Origin: Spirochaetales bacterium
GTDB taxonomy: Bacteria; Spirochaetota; Spirochaetia; ARS1246
Assembly (NCBI GenBank): GCA_016930115.1
Contig: JAFGHN010000103.1
Location: 1-19,395 of the forward strand
Direction of reading: 5' to 3'
DNA: 19,395 bases
A program made the position numbers and the translations under genes. The notes beneath the pieces are model-generated. The model saw only the letters and a list, made by a program, of their open reading frames with translations, was not told where the DNA came from and ran no database searches. Below are positions 1 to 8,048 of the stretch, piece after piece (positions within the stretch are counted from its first letter, which is position 1; the number at the start of each line of letters is the position of its first letter).

Positions 1-1175
1 GGCCGCAACCGCCCTTCCAGCGTACCCCGGGTGATATCGGGATCTTTGTCCGGTTCGAGGAGCCGGTGCATAATGAGCTGATACTGCATTGAACAGTCAA
101 CCATGCAGGATGAGGGAGTATTGCCGCAGTGAAAGCCCATAAAGAGCTCGTTCTGCTGATAGCCTTTTGAAGCGGAACCGGCGGCTTCATACATGTCTTG
201 CGGAACCGTGTTGTTGATATCAAGCAACGTGGTCGGAAGAAGGGACGCGCAGGAAAGCATATACTCGCTCAAGGCACCGTAGATGTCCACTTCGCACGAT
301 ACCGGAATATTGCGGGAAGCCAATCGGGAGTTTACAAAACACGGAACAAAACCGAAATACTTCTCGAAGGAAGGCCAGCACTTATTGGCAAAGATGCCGA
401 ATCGGCTCGCCCCCAGGTTCGCCTCCATAAACCGAAGCAGCGCCACTTCGTACTGGGCCAGTTTCTTGAGCAAATCCGGATATGTGTCACCTTTTCCCAA
501 CTCCTTCGACATATCCCGGGCAACCTCGTCTATCCGGGAATCGCCTTCCGCAGACAGATAGATATCGTAGAGATCGAGCTCACTGTTTTCCATAATCTCA
601 ACACCCAGCTTGAACAGCGGCTTTATCGGTGCGTTGCAGGCAAGGAAGTCATGGGGCCGGGGCCCAAACGAGAATATCTTGAGACCCTTGAGCCCCAGCA
701 GGATACGGCTGACTGCGGAAAAATCGGAAATCATGTCCGCGATCTCATCGGCGGTCCCCACAGGGCACTCAGGGATATAGGGGTATACATCCCTCAAGCC
801 CAGGTTATAGGAAGCACTCAGCAAGCCGCAGTACGCGTCACCCCGCCCCTGCACCAGGTTTTCCCCGCTTTCTTCCGCCGCGGCAACAAACATGACGGGG
901 CCCTTGAATTTTTCCGCCAGAAGCGTTGTAGGGCCTTCGGGACCAAAATTGCCAAGGTAGATGACCAGGCTGTTGATCCCCTCTTCTTCTATTTCCTTGA
1001 GCGCGCGGACAACGTCACCTTCGTTTTCGATTATCGCGCTGACCTGAACAATCGGAATGCCCTTTTCCTTGCAGCTTGCCGCCACGGCTTCCCGCCGCGT
1101 CCGTGACAGCTCGATCGGGAAGCAGTCCCTGCTAACGGCTGTGACGCCCAGTTTGATTTCCGGAATATTATTCAT
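1..1175 (-). CDS. L-fucose/L-arabinose isomerase-like sugar isomerase, partial (3' end outside window)
   Basis: I read this directly from the minus strand: an open frame of 391 codons starts at ATG 1175-1173 and is still open at the left edge. The upstream GGAG fits a ribosome-binding site. The fold resembles the L-fucose isomerase family, cytoplasmic aldose-ketose isomerases that use a divalent metal. Residues expected as metal ligands are present: Glu295 in CEVDIYGA, Asp319 in LLDINNT and His349 in GFHCGN. Family members are usually about 450-500 residues, so roughly 60-100 are missing. It lies 22 bp downstream of the aldo/keto reductase on the same strand, so the two are probably co-transcribed in carbohydrate metabolism. 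The actual sugar cannot be told from sequence. Confidence in the family is high and in the substrate low. Confidence 0.85.
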   Translation of the reverse strand, partial: MNNIPEIKLGVTAVSRDCFPIELSRTRREAVAASCKEKGIPIVQVSAIIENEGDVVRALKEIEEEGINSLVIYLGNFGPEGPTTLLAEKFKGPVMFVAAAEESGENLVQGRGDAYCGLLSASYNLGLRDVYPYIPECPVGTADEIADMISDFSAVSRILLGLKGLKIFSFGPRPHDFLACNAPIKPLFKLGVEIMENSELDLYDIYLSAEGDSRIDEVARDMSKELGKGDTYPDLLKKLAQYEVALLRFMEANLGASRFGIFANKCWPSFEKYFGFVPCFVNSRLASRNIPVSCEVDIYGALSEYMLSCASLLPTTLLDINNTVPQDMYEAAGSASKGYQQNELFMGFHCGNTPSSCMVDCSMQYQLIMHRLLEPDKDPDITRGTLEGRLR

Positions 1176-1197
1176 ACCTTTCTCCCCGCATGTGATT

Positions 1198-1971
1198 TCA
1201 GGATTGCCTGATTGTTTTGACGATGGCAACGCACTGCGCCAGCTCTTCATCACTCTGATAGCCGATAGTCATCGCGTTGACGCAATCGGTTTGGGCAACA
1301 AACCGTATCGCCTTTTCAGGATCAGACGCAAGAGCGTCTTCGCCCAGGACTTTCATCGCAACGGTGCCTTTGCCGTTTTTCTGTGCCGCCTGCATCACCT
1401 TTTCTATCTCACCAGGATCCCCGTCCATCTGGACACCGCTGTAGTTGTAGCGTACGAGCATGATGTCGACCCACGGCTCCTGGACTGCAGTTTCGAGAGC
1501 CCGATAGCTGTGGGCGGAAATCCCGACCGCGCGTATCACTCCCCTTTTCTTAGCCTCGCTCAGCACGTCCATGACGCCGCGGTCTTCCCGTGTCCAGTTC
1601 CCCGAGGTTTTGCCGTGCATCAGCACGATATCAAGATAATCGGTGCCAAGCTCCTCCAGAAAACGGTCGATATCGTGACGGCAACCATCGGCGTCCTTCG
1701 CCATAGTCTTTGTCATGATGACGACCTGTTCGCGCTCGAAAGCTTCCAACGCCTTCTTCGCAAACGGATGAGAGCCGTAGAGATCCGCGAGGTCCCAGAA
1801 ATTGATGCCCGCATCGTATGACTTCACAAGAGCATTAGTGAGCCACTGCGGATCCTTTCTCGTTTGAGCGGAAGAATGGCTGTACCCCCTGGTTCCGGTG
1901 CCGAATGCGAGATAAGACGCCCGGATTCCCGAATTCCCCAGTGTCACTATATCGATCGGTTTGTCTGTCAT
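1198..1971 (-). CDS. aldo/keto reductase
   Basis: A 257-residue cytoplasmic NAD(P)H-dependent oxidoreductase with a TIM-barrel fold. The family catalytic tetrad is visible: Asp60 and Tyr65 in WDLADLYG, Lys88 in VIMTKT and His119 in DIVLMHG. The glycine-rich start TLGNSGIRASYLAFGTGT is typical of the family. I chose the ATG at 1971 rather than the in-frame ATG at 2016. The predicted promoter -10 box lies at 2006-2011, so 2016 would be upstream of the transcript start, and the AGGAGG preceding 1971 serves the later start, although its 12-nt spacing is long. It is followed by the sugar isomerase in the same direction and diverges from the oligopeptide-type transporter. It may reduce or oxidise a sugar or sugar-derived carbonyl, but this is inferred only from the neighbour. 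The protein is somewhat shorter than typical 300-340-residue members. Confidence 0.88.
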   Translation of the reverse strand: MTDKPIDIVTLGNSGIRASYLAFGTGTRGYSHSSAQTRKDPQWLTNALVKSYDAGINFWDLADLYGSHPFAKKALEAFEREQVVIMTKTMAKDADGCRHDIDRFLEELGTDYLDIVLMHGKTSGNWTREDRGVMDVLSEAKKRGVIRAVGISAHSYRALETAVQEPWVDIMLVRYNYSGVQMDGDPGEIEKVMQAAQKNGKGTVAMKVLGEDALASDPEKAIRFVAQTDCVNAMTIGYQSDEELAQCVAIVKTIRQS

Positions 1972-1992
1972 CTGATTCCATCGCCTCCTTTC

Positions 1993-2034
1993 AGCGCCAA
2001 GCGCCATGATAAACAATCACCCGCGTTGCGTCCA
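1993..2034 (-). promoter_or_regulatory. candidate promoter of the aldo/keto reductase-isomerase pair, with a 7-bp tandem repeat over the start point
   Basis: On the minus strand TGGACG (2034-2029) and TATCAT (2011-2006) are separated by 17 nt, a reasonable sigma-70 match (4/6 and 5/6). The predicted transcript start near 1999 gives a leader of about 28 nt to ATG 1971. Two adjacent copies of AGCGCCA (plus strand 1993-1999 and 2000-2006) cover the start point and could be a binding site. That role is speculation. Confidence 0.4.
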
Positions 2035-2091
2035 TTTCCATATCGGGCGCCGCCAGCTTCATCGGTTTTCCTGAGCGTATATATAAATTTC

Positions 2092-2120
2092 TTGACGTTA
2101 CGCTTTGCAAAGCCTAATAT
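2092..2120 (+). promoter_or_regulatory. sigma-70 promoter of oppA with palindrome in the spacer
   Basis: TTGACG (2092-2097) and TAATAT (2115-2120) are separated by exactly 17 nt, a strong vegetative promoter match. The 10-bp perfect palindrome CTTTGCAAAG (2103-2112) sits inside the spacer, where a repressor would block RNA polymerase. The predicted transcript start is about 2127, giving a short leader that contains AAGGAG (2138-2143). Confidence 0.7.
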
Positions 2121-2151
2121 GATTCAAATACCAATATAAGGAGTGGATGAT

Positions 2152-3933
2152 ATGAAAAAACTTATCCTAGTTCTGTCGATCATCTGTCTCTCGGCCGCGT
2201 TCACATTCGCGGAAGGGAGTGCGGAGGGAGCGGCAGCTATGGACAAACAGCTTAACCGCTACGTCATCGCGAAGTTGCAGCCGTTCGATCCGGCAGACAT
2301 GACGGATCTGTATACGAGCCAAGTGTACGGCGATATTGGGGAAGCCCTTTACGCCTACAACTACCTCGCCGACACTTACGTCTTGAAACCCGAGGTTGCA
2401 AAATCGATGCCGAAAGTCTCGGCCGACGGCCTTACCTACACCATCGAAATGCACAACGACATCTATTACTACGATCCGTTGATGGAGGTGTTTCCGAAGG
2501 GCAAGGGTCGAAACGTCATGGCTAAAGACTTCGTGCTTTCGGTTAAACGCCTTGCCGACCCGGACACCGAGTCGGGTGGCTGGTGGCTCTACGAGGGCTA
2601 TATTAAAGGTCTTGATGACTGGGCGGCGGCCGGCGCCGACTATTCAAAGGAAGTGGAAGGTTTCAAAGCGATTGGAGATTACACCATCCAGCTGACTTTG
2701 ACCAAACCGTATCCCCAGATACTCTATACCTTTGCGATGCCCTTTACCTACCCGGTTCCTCAGGAGCTCATCGATTACTACGGGGACGAGTGGAAGAACT
2801 ATCCCATCGGCTCAGGCGCCTACTACTATGACCACGCCGAGTCCATTCCAGGCACAAAACACGTGCTCAGGGCCAATCCTTACTGGAAGGCAATGAAATT
2901 CCCCGCCGCGTCCACAGCGGGCCCCGCGACGACCGCGAAACTCGGCTCGGCCGTCTTGAAGGAATACGAGGGCAAAGAGCTTCCTTTCTGCAACACCGTT
3001 GTGTGGAACGTTATCGAGGAAAGCTCGGTACAGTGGCTCAAGTTCTTGAATGGCGAGCTCGACTATAGCTCTATTCCAAAGGACAATTTTGATTCCACGG
3101 TCATACAGAACGAGCTGACCCCGGCAATGACCGCAAAGGGGATCACCCTCGATGTGAATCCAACCCTCGATGTCACCTATCACTTCTTCAATATGGATCA
3201 CCCGATTCTGGGCCAGAACACGAAGCTCCGGCAGGCGATGTCCATGGCCTACGACCACGAGAAAGCCCTGGAAATCTTCTACAACAACACAGCCACCAAC
3301 GCGCAAACGTTGATACCGCCGGGACTCGGCGGGTACGATCCCAACTACAAGAACCCCTACGCCACGTATAATCTCGCGAAAGCCAAACAGCTCCTCGCAG
3401 AAGCCGGTTACCCGGACGGCAAAGGTCTTCCCACCTTCAAATACCAGATGTACTCGACATCGAGCACAACCCACCGGCAGATGGTGGAGTTCTACATCGA
3501 GAACATGAGCAAGATTGGTATCAAGGTTGAAGCGGTTGCCGGCGACTGGCCGACCTTCCTCGAGCGGATTGACAATCACGAAGTTGAGCTGGGCGGCGTA
3601 GCTTGGGGTGCTGACTATCCTGACGCGCAGAACTTCCTCCAGTTGAACTACGGGCCCAACGCGGCCCCCGGCCCAAACAGCGCAAATTATGACAACCCAA
3701 AGTTTAACGAGCTCTACGAGAAAGGCGCCTATATGCAGCAGAGCCCCGAAAGGGACAAACTGTACGCCGAAGCTGCCCAGATAGCGGCTGAAGACGTTTG
3801 CTGGATCATGGGCGTGCACAGACTCTCCTACGCTCTTGAACACCCATGGCTCAAGACCCGCGTGTTCCGCGATATCGGTGCAGGTTACTCCAAGTACCTC
3901 GACATCGACGCAGAAATGCGGGATGCCAAGTAG
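2152..3933 (+). CDS. oppA: ABC transporter substrate-binding protein, oligopeptide family (SBP_bac_5, OppA/DppA-like)
   Basis: A 593-residue extracytoplasmic solute-binding protein that delivers its ligand to the OppBC permease. Residues 1-20 form a signal peptide (MKKL, hydrophobic core, TFA-EG cleavage-like site). The mature protein has the family 5 pattern: an early segment on partial occupancy and fold (PFDPADM, DIGEALY), the LTYTIEM and DFVLSVKRLADP region, and a C-terminal half with YDHEKAL, LLAEAGYPDGKG and a YPDAQNFLQL ligand-loop region. ATG 2152 is preferred to GTG 2143 because AAGGAG lies 8 nt before it and overlaps the GTG. Cys12 does not form a good lipobox, so I do not call it a lipoprotein, although spirochaetal lipoboxes are loose. 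It has its own strong promoter and is followed by a terminator, so it is probably made in excess of the permease. Family 5 proteins bind peptides but also some sugars or nickel, so the ligand is unproven. Confidence 0.93.
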   Translation: MKKLILVLSIICLSAAFTFAEGSAEGAAAMDKQLNRYVIAKLQPFDPADMTDLYTSQVYGDIGEALYAYNYLADTYVLKPEVAKSMPKVSADGLTYTIEMHNDIYYYDPLMEVFPKGKGRNVMAKDFVLSVKRLADPDTESGGWWLYEGYIKGLDDWAAAGADYSKEVEGFKAIGDYTIQLTLTKPYPQILYTFAMPFTYPVPQELIDYYGDEWKNYPIGSGAYYYDHAESIPGTKHVLRANPYWKAMKFPAASTAGPATTAKLGSAVLKEYEGKELPFCNTVVWNVIEESSVQWLKFLNGELDYSSIPKDNFDSTVIQNELTPAMTAKGITLDVNPTLDVTYHFFNMDHPILGQNTKLRQAMSMAYDHEKALEIFYNNTATNAQTLIPPGLGGYDPNYKNPYATYNLAKAKQLLAEAGYPDGKGLPTFKYQMYSTSSTTHRQMVEFYIENMSKIGIKVEAVAGDWPTFLERIDNHEVELGGVAWGADYPDAQNFLQLNYGPNAAPGPNSANYDNPKFNELYEKGAYMQQSPERDKLYAEAAQIAAEDVCWIMGVHRLSYALEHPWLKTRVFRDIGAGYSKYLDIDAEMRDAK

Positions 3934-3969
3934 CATAGAGAGCTGTAAAGCGAAATAGCTGATTAAGAA

Positions 3970-3998
3970 CCCCGGCCTGTTAGGCCGGGGTGTTTTTT
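3970..3998 (+). terminator. intrinsic terminator after oppA
   Basis: A perfect 9-bp GC-rich stem, CCCCGGCCT (3970-3978) paired with AGGCCGGGG (3982-3990), has a three-base loop and is followed by TG and six T residues. It lies 36 bp after the oppA stop and before oppB, so it should end or attenuate transcripts from the oppA promoter. Confidence 0.92.
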
Positions 3999-4006
3999 GT
4001 TATAAT
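3998..4006 (+). promoter_or_regulatory. candidate extended -10 promoter for oppBCDF
   Basis: TGTTATAAT (3998-4006) is a perfect extended -10 element (TGnTATAAT) starting at the last T of the terminator U-tract. No convincing -35 box is found 16-18 nt upstream, which extended -10 promoters can tolerate. The start point would be near 4013, about 42 nt before oppB. It would let the permease and ATPases be transcribed independently of oppA. Confidence 0.45.
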
Positions 4007-4054
4007 CAACAAAAGGGTCTTCCGGTTTATCGCGCGAAGCAACGAGGTCGTCTC

Positions 4055-4996
4055 ATGATTAATTACATTATACGAAGGTTGTTAAACCTTATCCCGATTA
4101 TCCTGGGAGTTGCGATGGTATTTTTCCTGATCTTCAACGTCATTGGAGGCCAGGAAAAATACCTTTACAATCTCCTGCCGGCCAAATCGAGAACAGCCGA
4201 GCAGATAGACTTCTACAGGAGCAAGTACGGCCTAGATAGGCCCTTCTTCGTTCAGTATTTTGATTTGGTCAAGCAGATGGTCACGTTCGATTTCGGCAAA
4301 TCCGAGACCCGTAAGTTGCCGGTGAGCACCCTCATCAAACGGCATGTGCCTAATTCGGCAAAACTGACTTTTCCCGCTTTCTTTTTTGAGATCGTTATTT
4401 CACTCACGCTTGCTTCGCTGGCCGCTTACTATCGCGGGAGCTGGCTTGACAGGTCGCTCACCGTGATTTCGGTCATCGGGATGTCGATACCGATGCTGGT
4501 GCTCATCATGCTCGGCCAGCAGTTCCTCGCGTACAGACTCGGGCTCTTTCCAATATCGGGATGGGTACGCGGAATAGGCGCCGTCCGCTACCTTGTGCTC
4601 CCCTGGATTCTCTGGTGCCTCGTATCGATAGGATACGATATCAGGTTTTTCAGGACGACGCTTCTTGAGGAAGCGCACAAGGATTACGTCAGGACTGCCA
4701 AAGCCAAGGGACTCGGTTCGAGAACGATCATGGTGCGCCACATTTTGAGAAACGGTATGATCCCAATCCTCACCTACGTCGTTATGGAGATCCCGTTTCT
4801 TCTTACCGGGGCCCTTCTCCTCGAACGTTTCTTCAGCATACCGGGAATCGGCGATCTGATGGTTAACTCCATTGCCAGTTACGATTATCCGGTTCTCAAG
4901 GCGACAATCCTTGTATACACGCTTTTCTTTGTCGGTTTTATGCTTATCACCGACATCCTCTACGCCCTGGTAGATCCCCGGGTGCGATTGAGCTAG
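4055..4996 (+). CDS. oppB: oligopeptide ABC transporter permease (OppB/DppB family)
   Basis: A 313-residue inner-membrane protein with about six membrane segments (near residues 9-30, 104-125, 134-158, 176-198, 240-262 and 283-305). The large segment between the first two, residues 31-103, is typical of OppB and contains YGLDRPFFVQYF. The ATPase-docking EAA loop is at residues 205-235 (EEAHKDYVRTAKAKGL). Translation starts at ATG 4055, with GAGG 7 nt upstream. It pairs with OppC to form the channel, and OppD and OppF bind at its cytoplasmic face. It is the first gene after the terminator and probably begins the second transcript. Only 8 bp separate it from oppC. Confidence 0.95.
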   Translation: MINYIIRRLLNLIPIILGVAMVFFLIFNVIGGQEKYLYNLLPAKSRTAEQIDFYRSKYGLDRPFFVQYFDLVKQMVTFDFGKSETRKLPVSTLIKRHVPNSAKLTFPAFFFEIVISLTLASLAAYYRGSWLDRSLTVISVIGMSIPMLVLIMLGQQFLAYRLGLFPISGWVRGIGAVRYLVLPWILWCLVSIGYDIRFFRTTLLEEAHKDYVRTAKAKGLGSRTIMVRHILRNGMIPILTYVVMEIPFLLTGALLLERFFSIPGIGDLMVNSIASYDYPVLKATILVYTLFFVGFMLITDILYALVDPRVRLS

Positions 4997-5004
4997 GAGG
5001 AGTT

Positions 5005-5955
5005 ATGAGCACTACGATAGCAACGCAGGTGAGCGGAGCCGGTACGGTATCCGAAAAGAAACCAAACAAATACGTCGGCAAAAGCCCTCTCCAGCTTTCG
5101 ATATTGCGGCTGAGGAGAAATCGCCTTGCCATGGTTTCCTTCTGGATTCTTATGGTTTACGTCGTCATATCGATTGCCGGCAACTTCAATGTATTTGGAC
5201 TGCGGACGGCCGCGATGGAGTTCAGTCTTGACAACCGGTACGTCGCGCCGTTTCAGACATGGCAACACATCTTTGGAACGGATAATTTCGGTCGCGATGT
5301 TTTCGCGCGGGTTATCATGGGAACGAGGGTATCCCTCTTTCTGGGCGCCGCGGCGGGACTTTTGATGGTGCCGCTGGCTATCGCTATCGGCTCGCTATCG
5401 GGATACTACGGCGGTTTTGTGGACGACATCATGATGTATGTCATGAGTGTGGTTGTTGCAATACCGGCCCTTCTCATCATCATGAGTCTCGTTCAGATCA
5501 TGGGAAGGACCTTCTTCATCATTGCCCTGGCGTTCGCCGTCACAGGGTGGGTGGGGTTGGCCCGGGTCATTCGCGGTTCGTTTATGCAGGCACGGGAGTA
5601 TGAATACGTCCTTGCTGCCCGTTGCCTCGGCGCGGGGGACGCGAGAATCATTTTCAAGCACATCATGCCCAATCTGTTTCACTTTGTGATAGTCAGGTTT
5701 GTGCTCAATTACGTCGGCGTCATCAAGTCCGAAGTGCTCCTCGCCTACCTCGGCCTTTCGGTAATCGGCGTGCCCTCATGGGGAAACATGATAGACGAAT
5801 CAAAGCTCGAGCTCATGGCGAACAACTGGCAGAACATGATTGCGGCGACTCTTTTCATGTTTGTATTTCTTGTCGCCCTGAATATTTTCGGCGACTCGCT
5901 CCGGGACGCCCTCGATCCCAAACTCAAGAATGTAATCAACAGGGTGGAAAACTGA
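5005..5955 (+). CDS. oppC: oligopeptide ABC transporter permease (OppC/DppC family)
   Basis: A 316-residue inner-membrane permease, the partner of OppB. It has a cytoplasmic N-terminal tail of about 40 residues with a basic stretch (LRLRRNR) before the first membrane helix (about 42-60). The OppC hallmark FGTDNFGRDVFAR follows at residues 90-102, then five further membrane segments. The EAA loop is at about 196-225 (AREYEYVLAARCLGA) and the family C-terminal signature GDSLRDALDPKL at 296-307. AGGAGG just upstream of ATG 5005 gives a strong ribosome-binding site. Its stop overlaps the start of oppD by one base (TGATG), indicating translational coupling. Confidence 0.95.
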   Translation: MSTTIATQVSGAGTVSEKKPNKYVGKSPLQLSILRLRRNRLAMVSFWILMVYVVISIAGNFNVFGLRTAAMEFSLDNRYVAPFQTWQHIFGTDNFGRDVFARVIMGTRVSLFLGAAAGLLMVPLAIAIGSLSGYYGGFVDDIMMYVMSVVVAIPALLIIMSLVQIMGRTFFIIALAFAVTGWVGLARVIRGSFMQAREYEYVLAARCLGAGDARIIFKHIMPNLFHFVIVRFVLNYVGVIKSEVLLAYLGLSVIGVPSWGNMIDESKLELMANNWQNMIAATLFMFVFLVALNIFGDSLRDALDPKLKNVINRVEN

Positions 5956-6944
5956 TGGCAGATACAGCCGCGGGCGCGCCGCTTCTCGATGTGAGAGGCT
6001 TGAAGACCTATTTCCATACGGAGGAAGGGCTCGTGCGCGCAGTCGACGATGTTTCTTTTTCCGTCTCCTCCAGCGAAGTATTAGGCCTGGTTGGGGAATC
6101 CGGGTGCGGCAAGTCGGTGACCGCGTTTTCGATTTTGGACCTGATTCCTGTTCCGCCCGGGCGCATCGAAGGCGGGGAGATCCTCTTCAGAGGTAAGGAC
6201 CTGCTCAAGACCGAATCTCATGAAAGACGGCGAATCTCGGGCAATCACATCAGCATGATTTTTCAGGAACCGATGACCGCGCTAAATCCCGTCATGATGG
6301 TGGGTTCGCAGATCACAGAGGTACTGAAGCTTCATACCCTCCTGGACAGCCACGACCGTTGGGAGAAGGCCATCGAGATGATCGCTAAGGTGGGAATTTC
6401 GGAACCTCGAAAAACCGCAAAGAGCTACCCCCACGAGCTCTCCGGGGGTATGCGGCAGCGCATCATGATAGCCATGGCGTTGGTCTGCGATCCTGATATT
6501 CTGATCGCCGATGAACCGACCACGGCGTTGGACGTCACGATCCAGGCTCAGATACTCGAGCTCATCAAGGCGATGCAGCGGGAAACCTCCGCTGCCGTGA
6601 TCCTCATCACTCACGACCTGGCCGTCATCGCGGAGACGGTTAACCGGGTGATCGTCATGTACGCAGGGAAGATCGTCGAATCCGGCGACGTGAAGACGAT
6701 CTTTACGGAGCCCAAGCATCCGTACACGCAGGGGCTACTCAAGTCGATACCGGTTCTCGGTGAGCCGGGCAAGTTGCTTGAATCCATAAAGGGCCGCGTT
6801 CCAAATCTCATCGATCTACCCCCGGGTTGCCATTTTGCCAACCGCTGCCCGTTTGCAAGAGAAAGATGCTTTGAGGAGCACCCTCGGCTGGTAGAAGTGG
6901 ACTCGGATGAGCATGAAGTGCGCTGCAACCTTTACTATGATTAG
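5955..6944 (+). CDS. oppD: oligopeptide ABC transporter ATP-binding protein (OppD/DppD family)
   Basis: A 329-residue cytoplasmic ATPase that powers the transporter together with OppF. In order: Walker A GESGCGKS (47-54), Q-loop MIFQEP with Gln104, signature LSGGMRQR (162-169), Walker B ILIADEP (182-188) and switch His220 (LITHDL). The C-terminal oligopeptide/dipeptide domain ends with four cysteines (292, 298, 305, 324) in the family pattern CHFANRCPF...C...C, which in relatives can hold an iron-sulfur cluster. The start is the ATG at 5955, overlapping the oppC stop. A longer in-frame extension into oppC exists but gives nonconserved sequence. Length is normal for the family. Confidence 0.96.
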   Translation: MADTAAGAPLLDVRGLKTYFHTEEGLVRAVDDVSFSVSSSEVLGLVGESGCGKSVTAFSILDLIPVPPGRIEGGEILFRGKDLLKTESHERRRISGNHISMIFQEPMTALNPVMMVGSQITEVLKLHTLLDSHDRWEKAIEMIAKVGISEPRKTAKSYPHELSGGMRQRIMIAMALVCDPDILIADEPTTALDVTIQAQILELIKAMQRETSAAVILITHDLAVIAETVNRVIVMYAGKIVESGDVKTIFTEPKHPYTQGLLKSIPVLGEPGKLLESIKGRVPNLIDLPPGCHFANRCPFARERCFEEHPRLVEVDSDEHEVRCNLYYD

Positions 6945-6952
6945 GAAGTGAA

Positions 6953-8038
6953 ATGGACAATCTCGTAGACATTCTTGACCTGAAAATGCACTTTCCCATC
7001 CGTGCCGGTGTCTTCAAACGCACTGTCGGTTACGTGAAGGCTGTTGACGGTATCACCTTTTCGATTCCCCGTGGCAAAACCGTCGGCCTCGTTGGAGAAT
7101 CGGGCTGCGGGAAGACAACCGCCGGGAGGACCCTTGTCGGATTGTACAAACCTACCGACGGTGAGGTTTTCTTCGACGTACCTGCGGATACCATCGCAGA
7201 AATCATGGCGCTCAAACAGAAAATCGCCAATTTTGAAGACCACAAGAGCAATGAAGCAAGGCAGACTGTTGAGAAGCTCAAAATCCTGAGATCACGGCAC
7301 GACCTATTCAGCCTCCCGAGGCACGAGCTCAACAGTCAGCGCCGCCGGTTTCAGATGGTGTTCCAGGACCCTTACGGTTCTCTCAATCCGCGAATACCTA
7401 TCGGTGACATCATCGCCGAAGGTTTGGATATTCACAAGCTTTACGCAAACAAGGAAGAACGCAGGGCAATTGTAGAAGAGATGATGGACAGGACCGGGCT
7501 TGATCCGGCCTACATCAACCGGTACGCTCACGAGTTCTCAGGCGGTCAGCGACAGCGCATCGGCATCGCACGAGTGCTCACGCTCAAGCCCGAGCTCATC
7601 GTGCTTGATGAACCGGTAAGCGCTCTCGACGTTTCGATCCAGGTGCAGATAATAGAGCTTCTCAACGCCCTCAAGCGGGATTTCGGGCTTACTTACCTTT
7701 TTATCGCCCACGATCTTTCGGTGGTTGAGTATTTTTCAGACTTTGTGGCGGTAATGTACCTCGGCAAAATTGTCGAGTTCGCCGGGCGCGGAGACTTGTA
7801 CCGGAACAAGCTGCATCCGTATACGCAGGCCCTCATCTCCGCGGTGCCGATCCCCGATCCGGTTACCAAGCGGAAACGCATCATCCTCGAGGGCGATGTA
7901 CCTTCTCCGATTTCTCCGCCGCCCGGATGTCCGTTTCATCCCAGATGCAGTTATGTCATGGATATCTGCAGGACCGACCCGCCGCCGATGCTCGAAAAGG
8001 CCGAAAATCACAAGGTCGCCTGCTGGCTCCACAAGTAA
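6953..8038 (+). CDS. oppF: oligopeptide ABC transporter ATP-binding protein (OppF/DppF family) with internal insertion
   Basis: A 361-residue cytoplasmic ATPase, the partner of OppD. Walker A is GESGCGKTT (48-56), the Q-loop is MVFQDP (Gln138), the signature FSGGQRQRI (195-203), Walker B LIVLDEP (215-221) and the switch His253. The C-terminal family domain has a cysteine-rich PPGCPFHPRC motif. Between the strand after Walker A and the Q-loop there is an extra, charged, probably helical segment of about 40 residues (78-125), making the protein longer than typical OppF (about 310-330). The segment falls in the region that faces the permease in ABC ATPases, and I recall similar insertions in other spirochaete OppF proteins. 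AGGAAG precedes ATG 6953, 8 bp after oppD. Confidence 0.94.
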   Translation: MDNLVDILDLKMHFPIRAGVFKRTVGYVKAVDGITFSIPRGKTVGLVGESGCGKTTAGRTLVGLYKPTDGEVFFDVPADTIAEIMALKQKIANFEDHKSNEARQTVEKLKILRSRHDLFSLPRHELNSQRRRFQMVFQDPYGSLNPRIPIGDIIAEGLDIHKLYANKEERRAIVEEMMDRTGLDPAYINRYAHEFSGGQRQRIGIARVLTLKPELIVLDEPVSALDVSIQVQIIELLNALKRDFGLTYLFIAHDLSVVEYFSDFVAVMYLGKIVEFAGRGDLYRNKLHPYTQALISAVPIPDPVTKRKRIILEGDVPSPISPPPGCPFHPRCSYVMDICRTDPPPMLEKAENHKVACWLHK

Positions 8039-8048
8039 GGATGATCTG

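Noticed and set aside
198..1821. Two long plus-strand open frames (198-1106 and 1057-1821)
   Set aside because: They are antisense to the sugar isomerase and aldo/keto reductase, whose catalytic residues are clearly encoded on the minus strand.
2152..2190. Possible lipoprotein signal at Cys12 of OppA
   Set aside because: The residues before the Cys (SII) do not fit a lipobox, the hydrophobic core continues past it, and a signal peptidase I site (TFA-EG) follows.
2812..3936. Long open frame of 374 codons on the minus strand opposite oppA
   Set aside because: It lies wholly within a well-recognised binding-protein gene, has no family resemblance and no ribosome-binding site logic. It is a by-product of codon bias.
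5622..5954. Upstream in-frame extension of oppD into oppC
   Set aside because: The extension encodes nonconserved sequence read in another frame of oppC. The ATG at 5955 overlaps the oppC stop and gives the normal OppD N-terminus.
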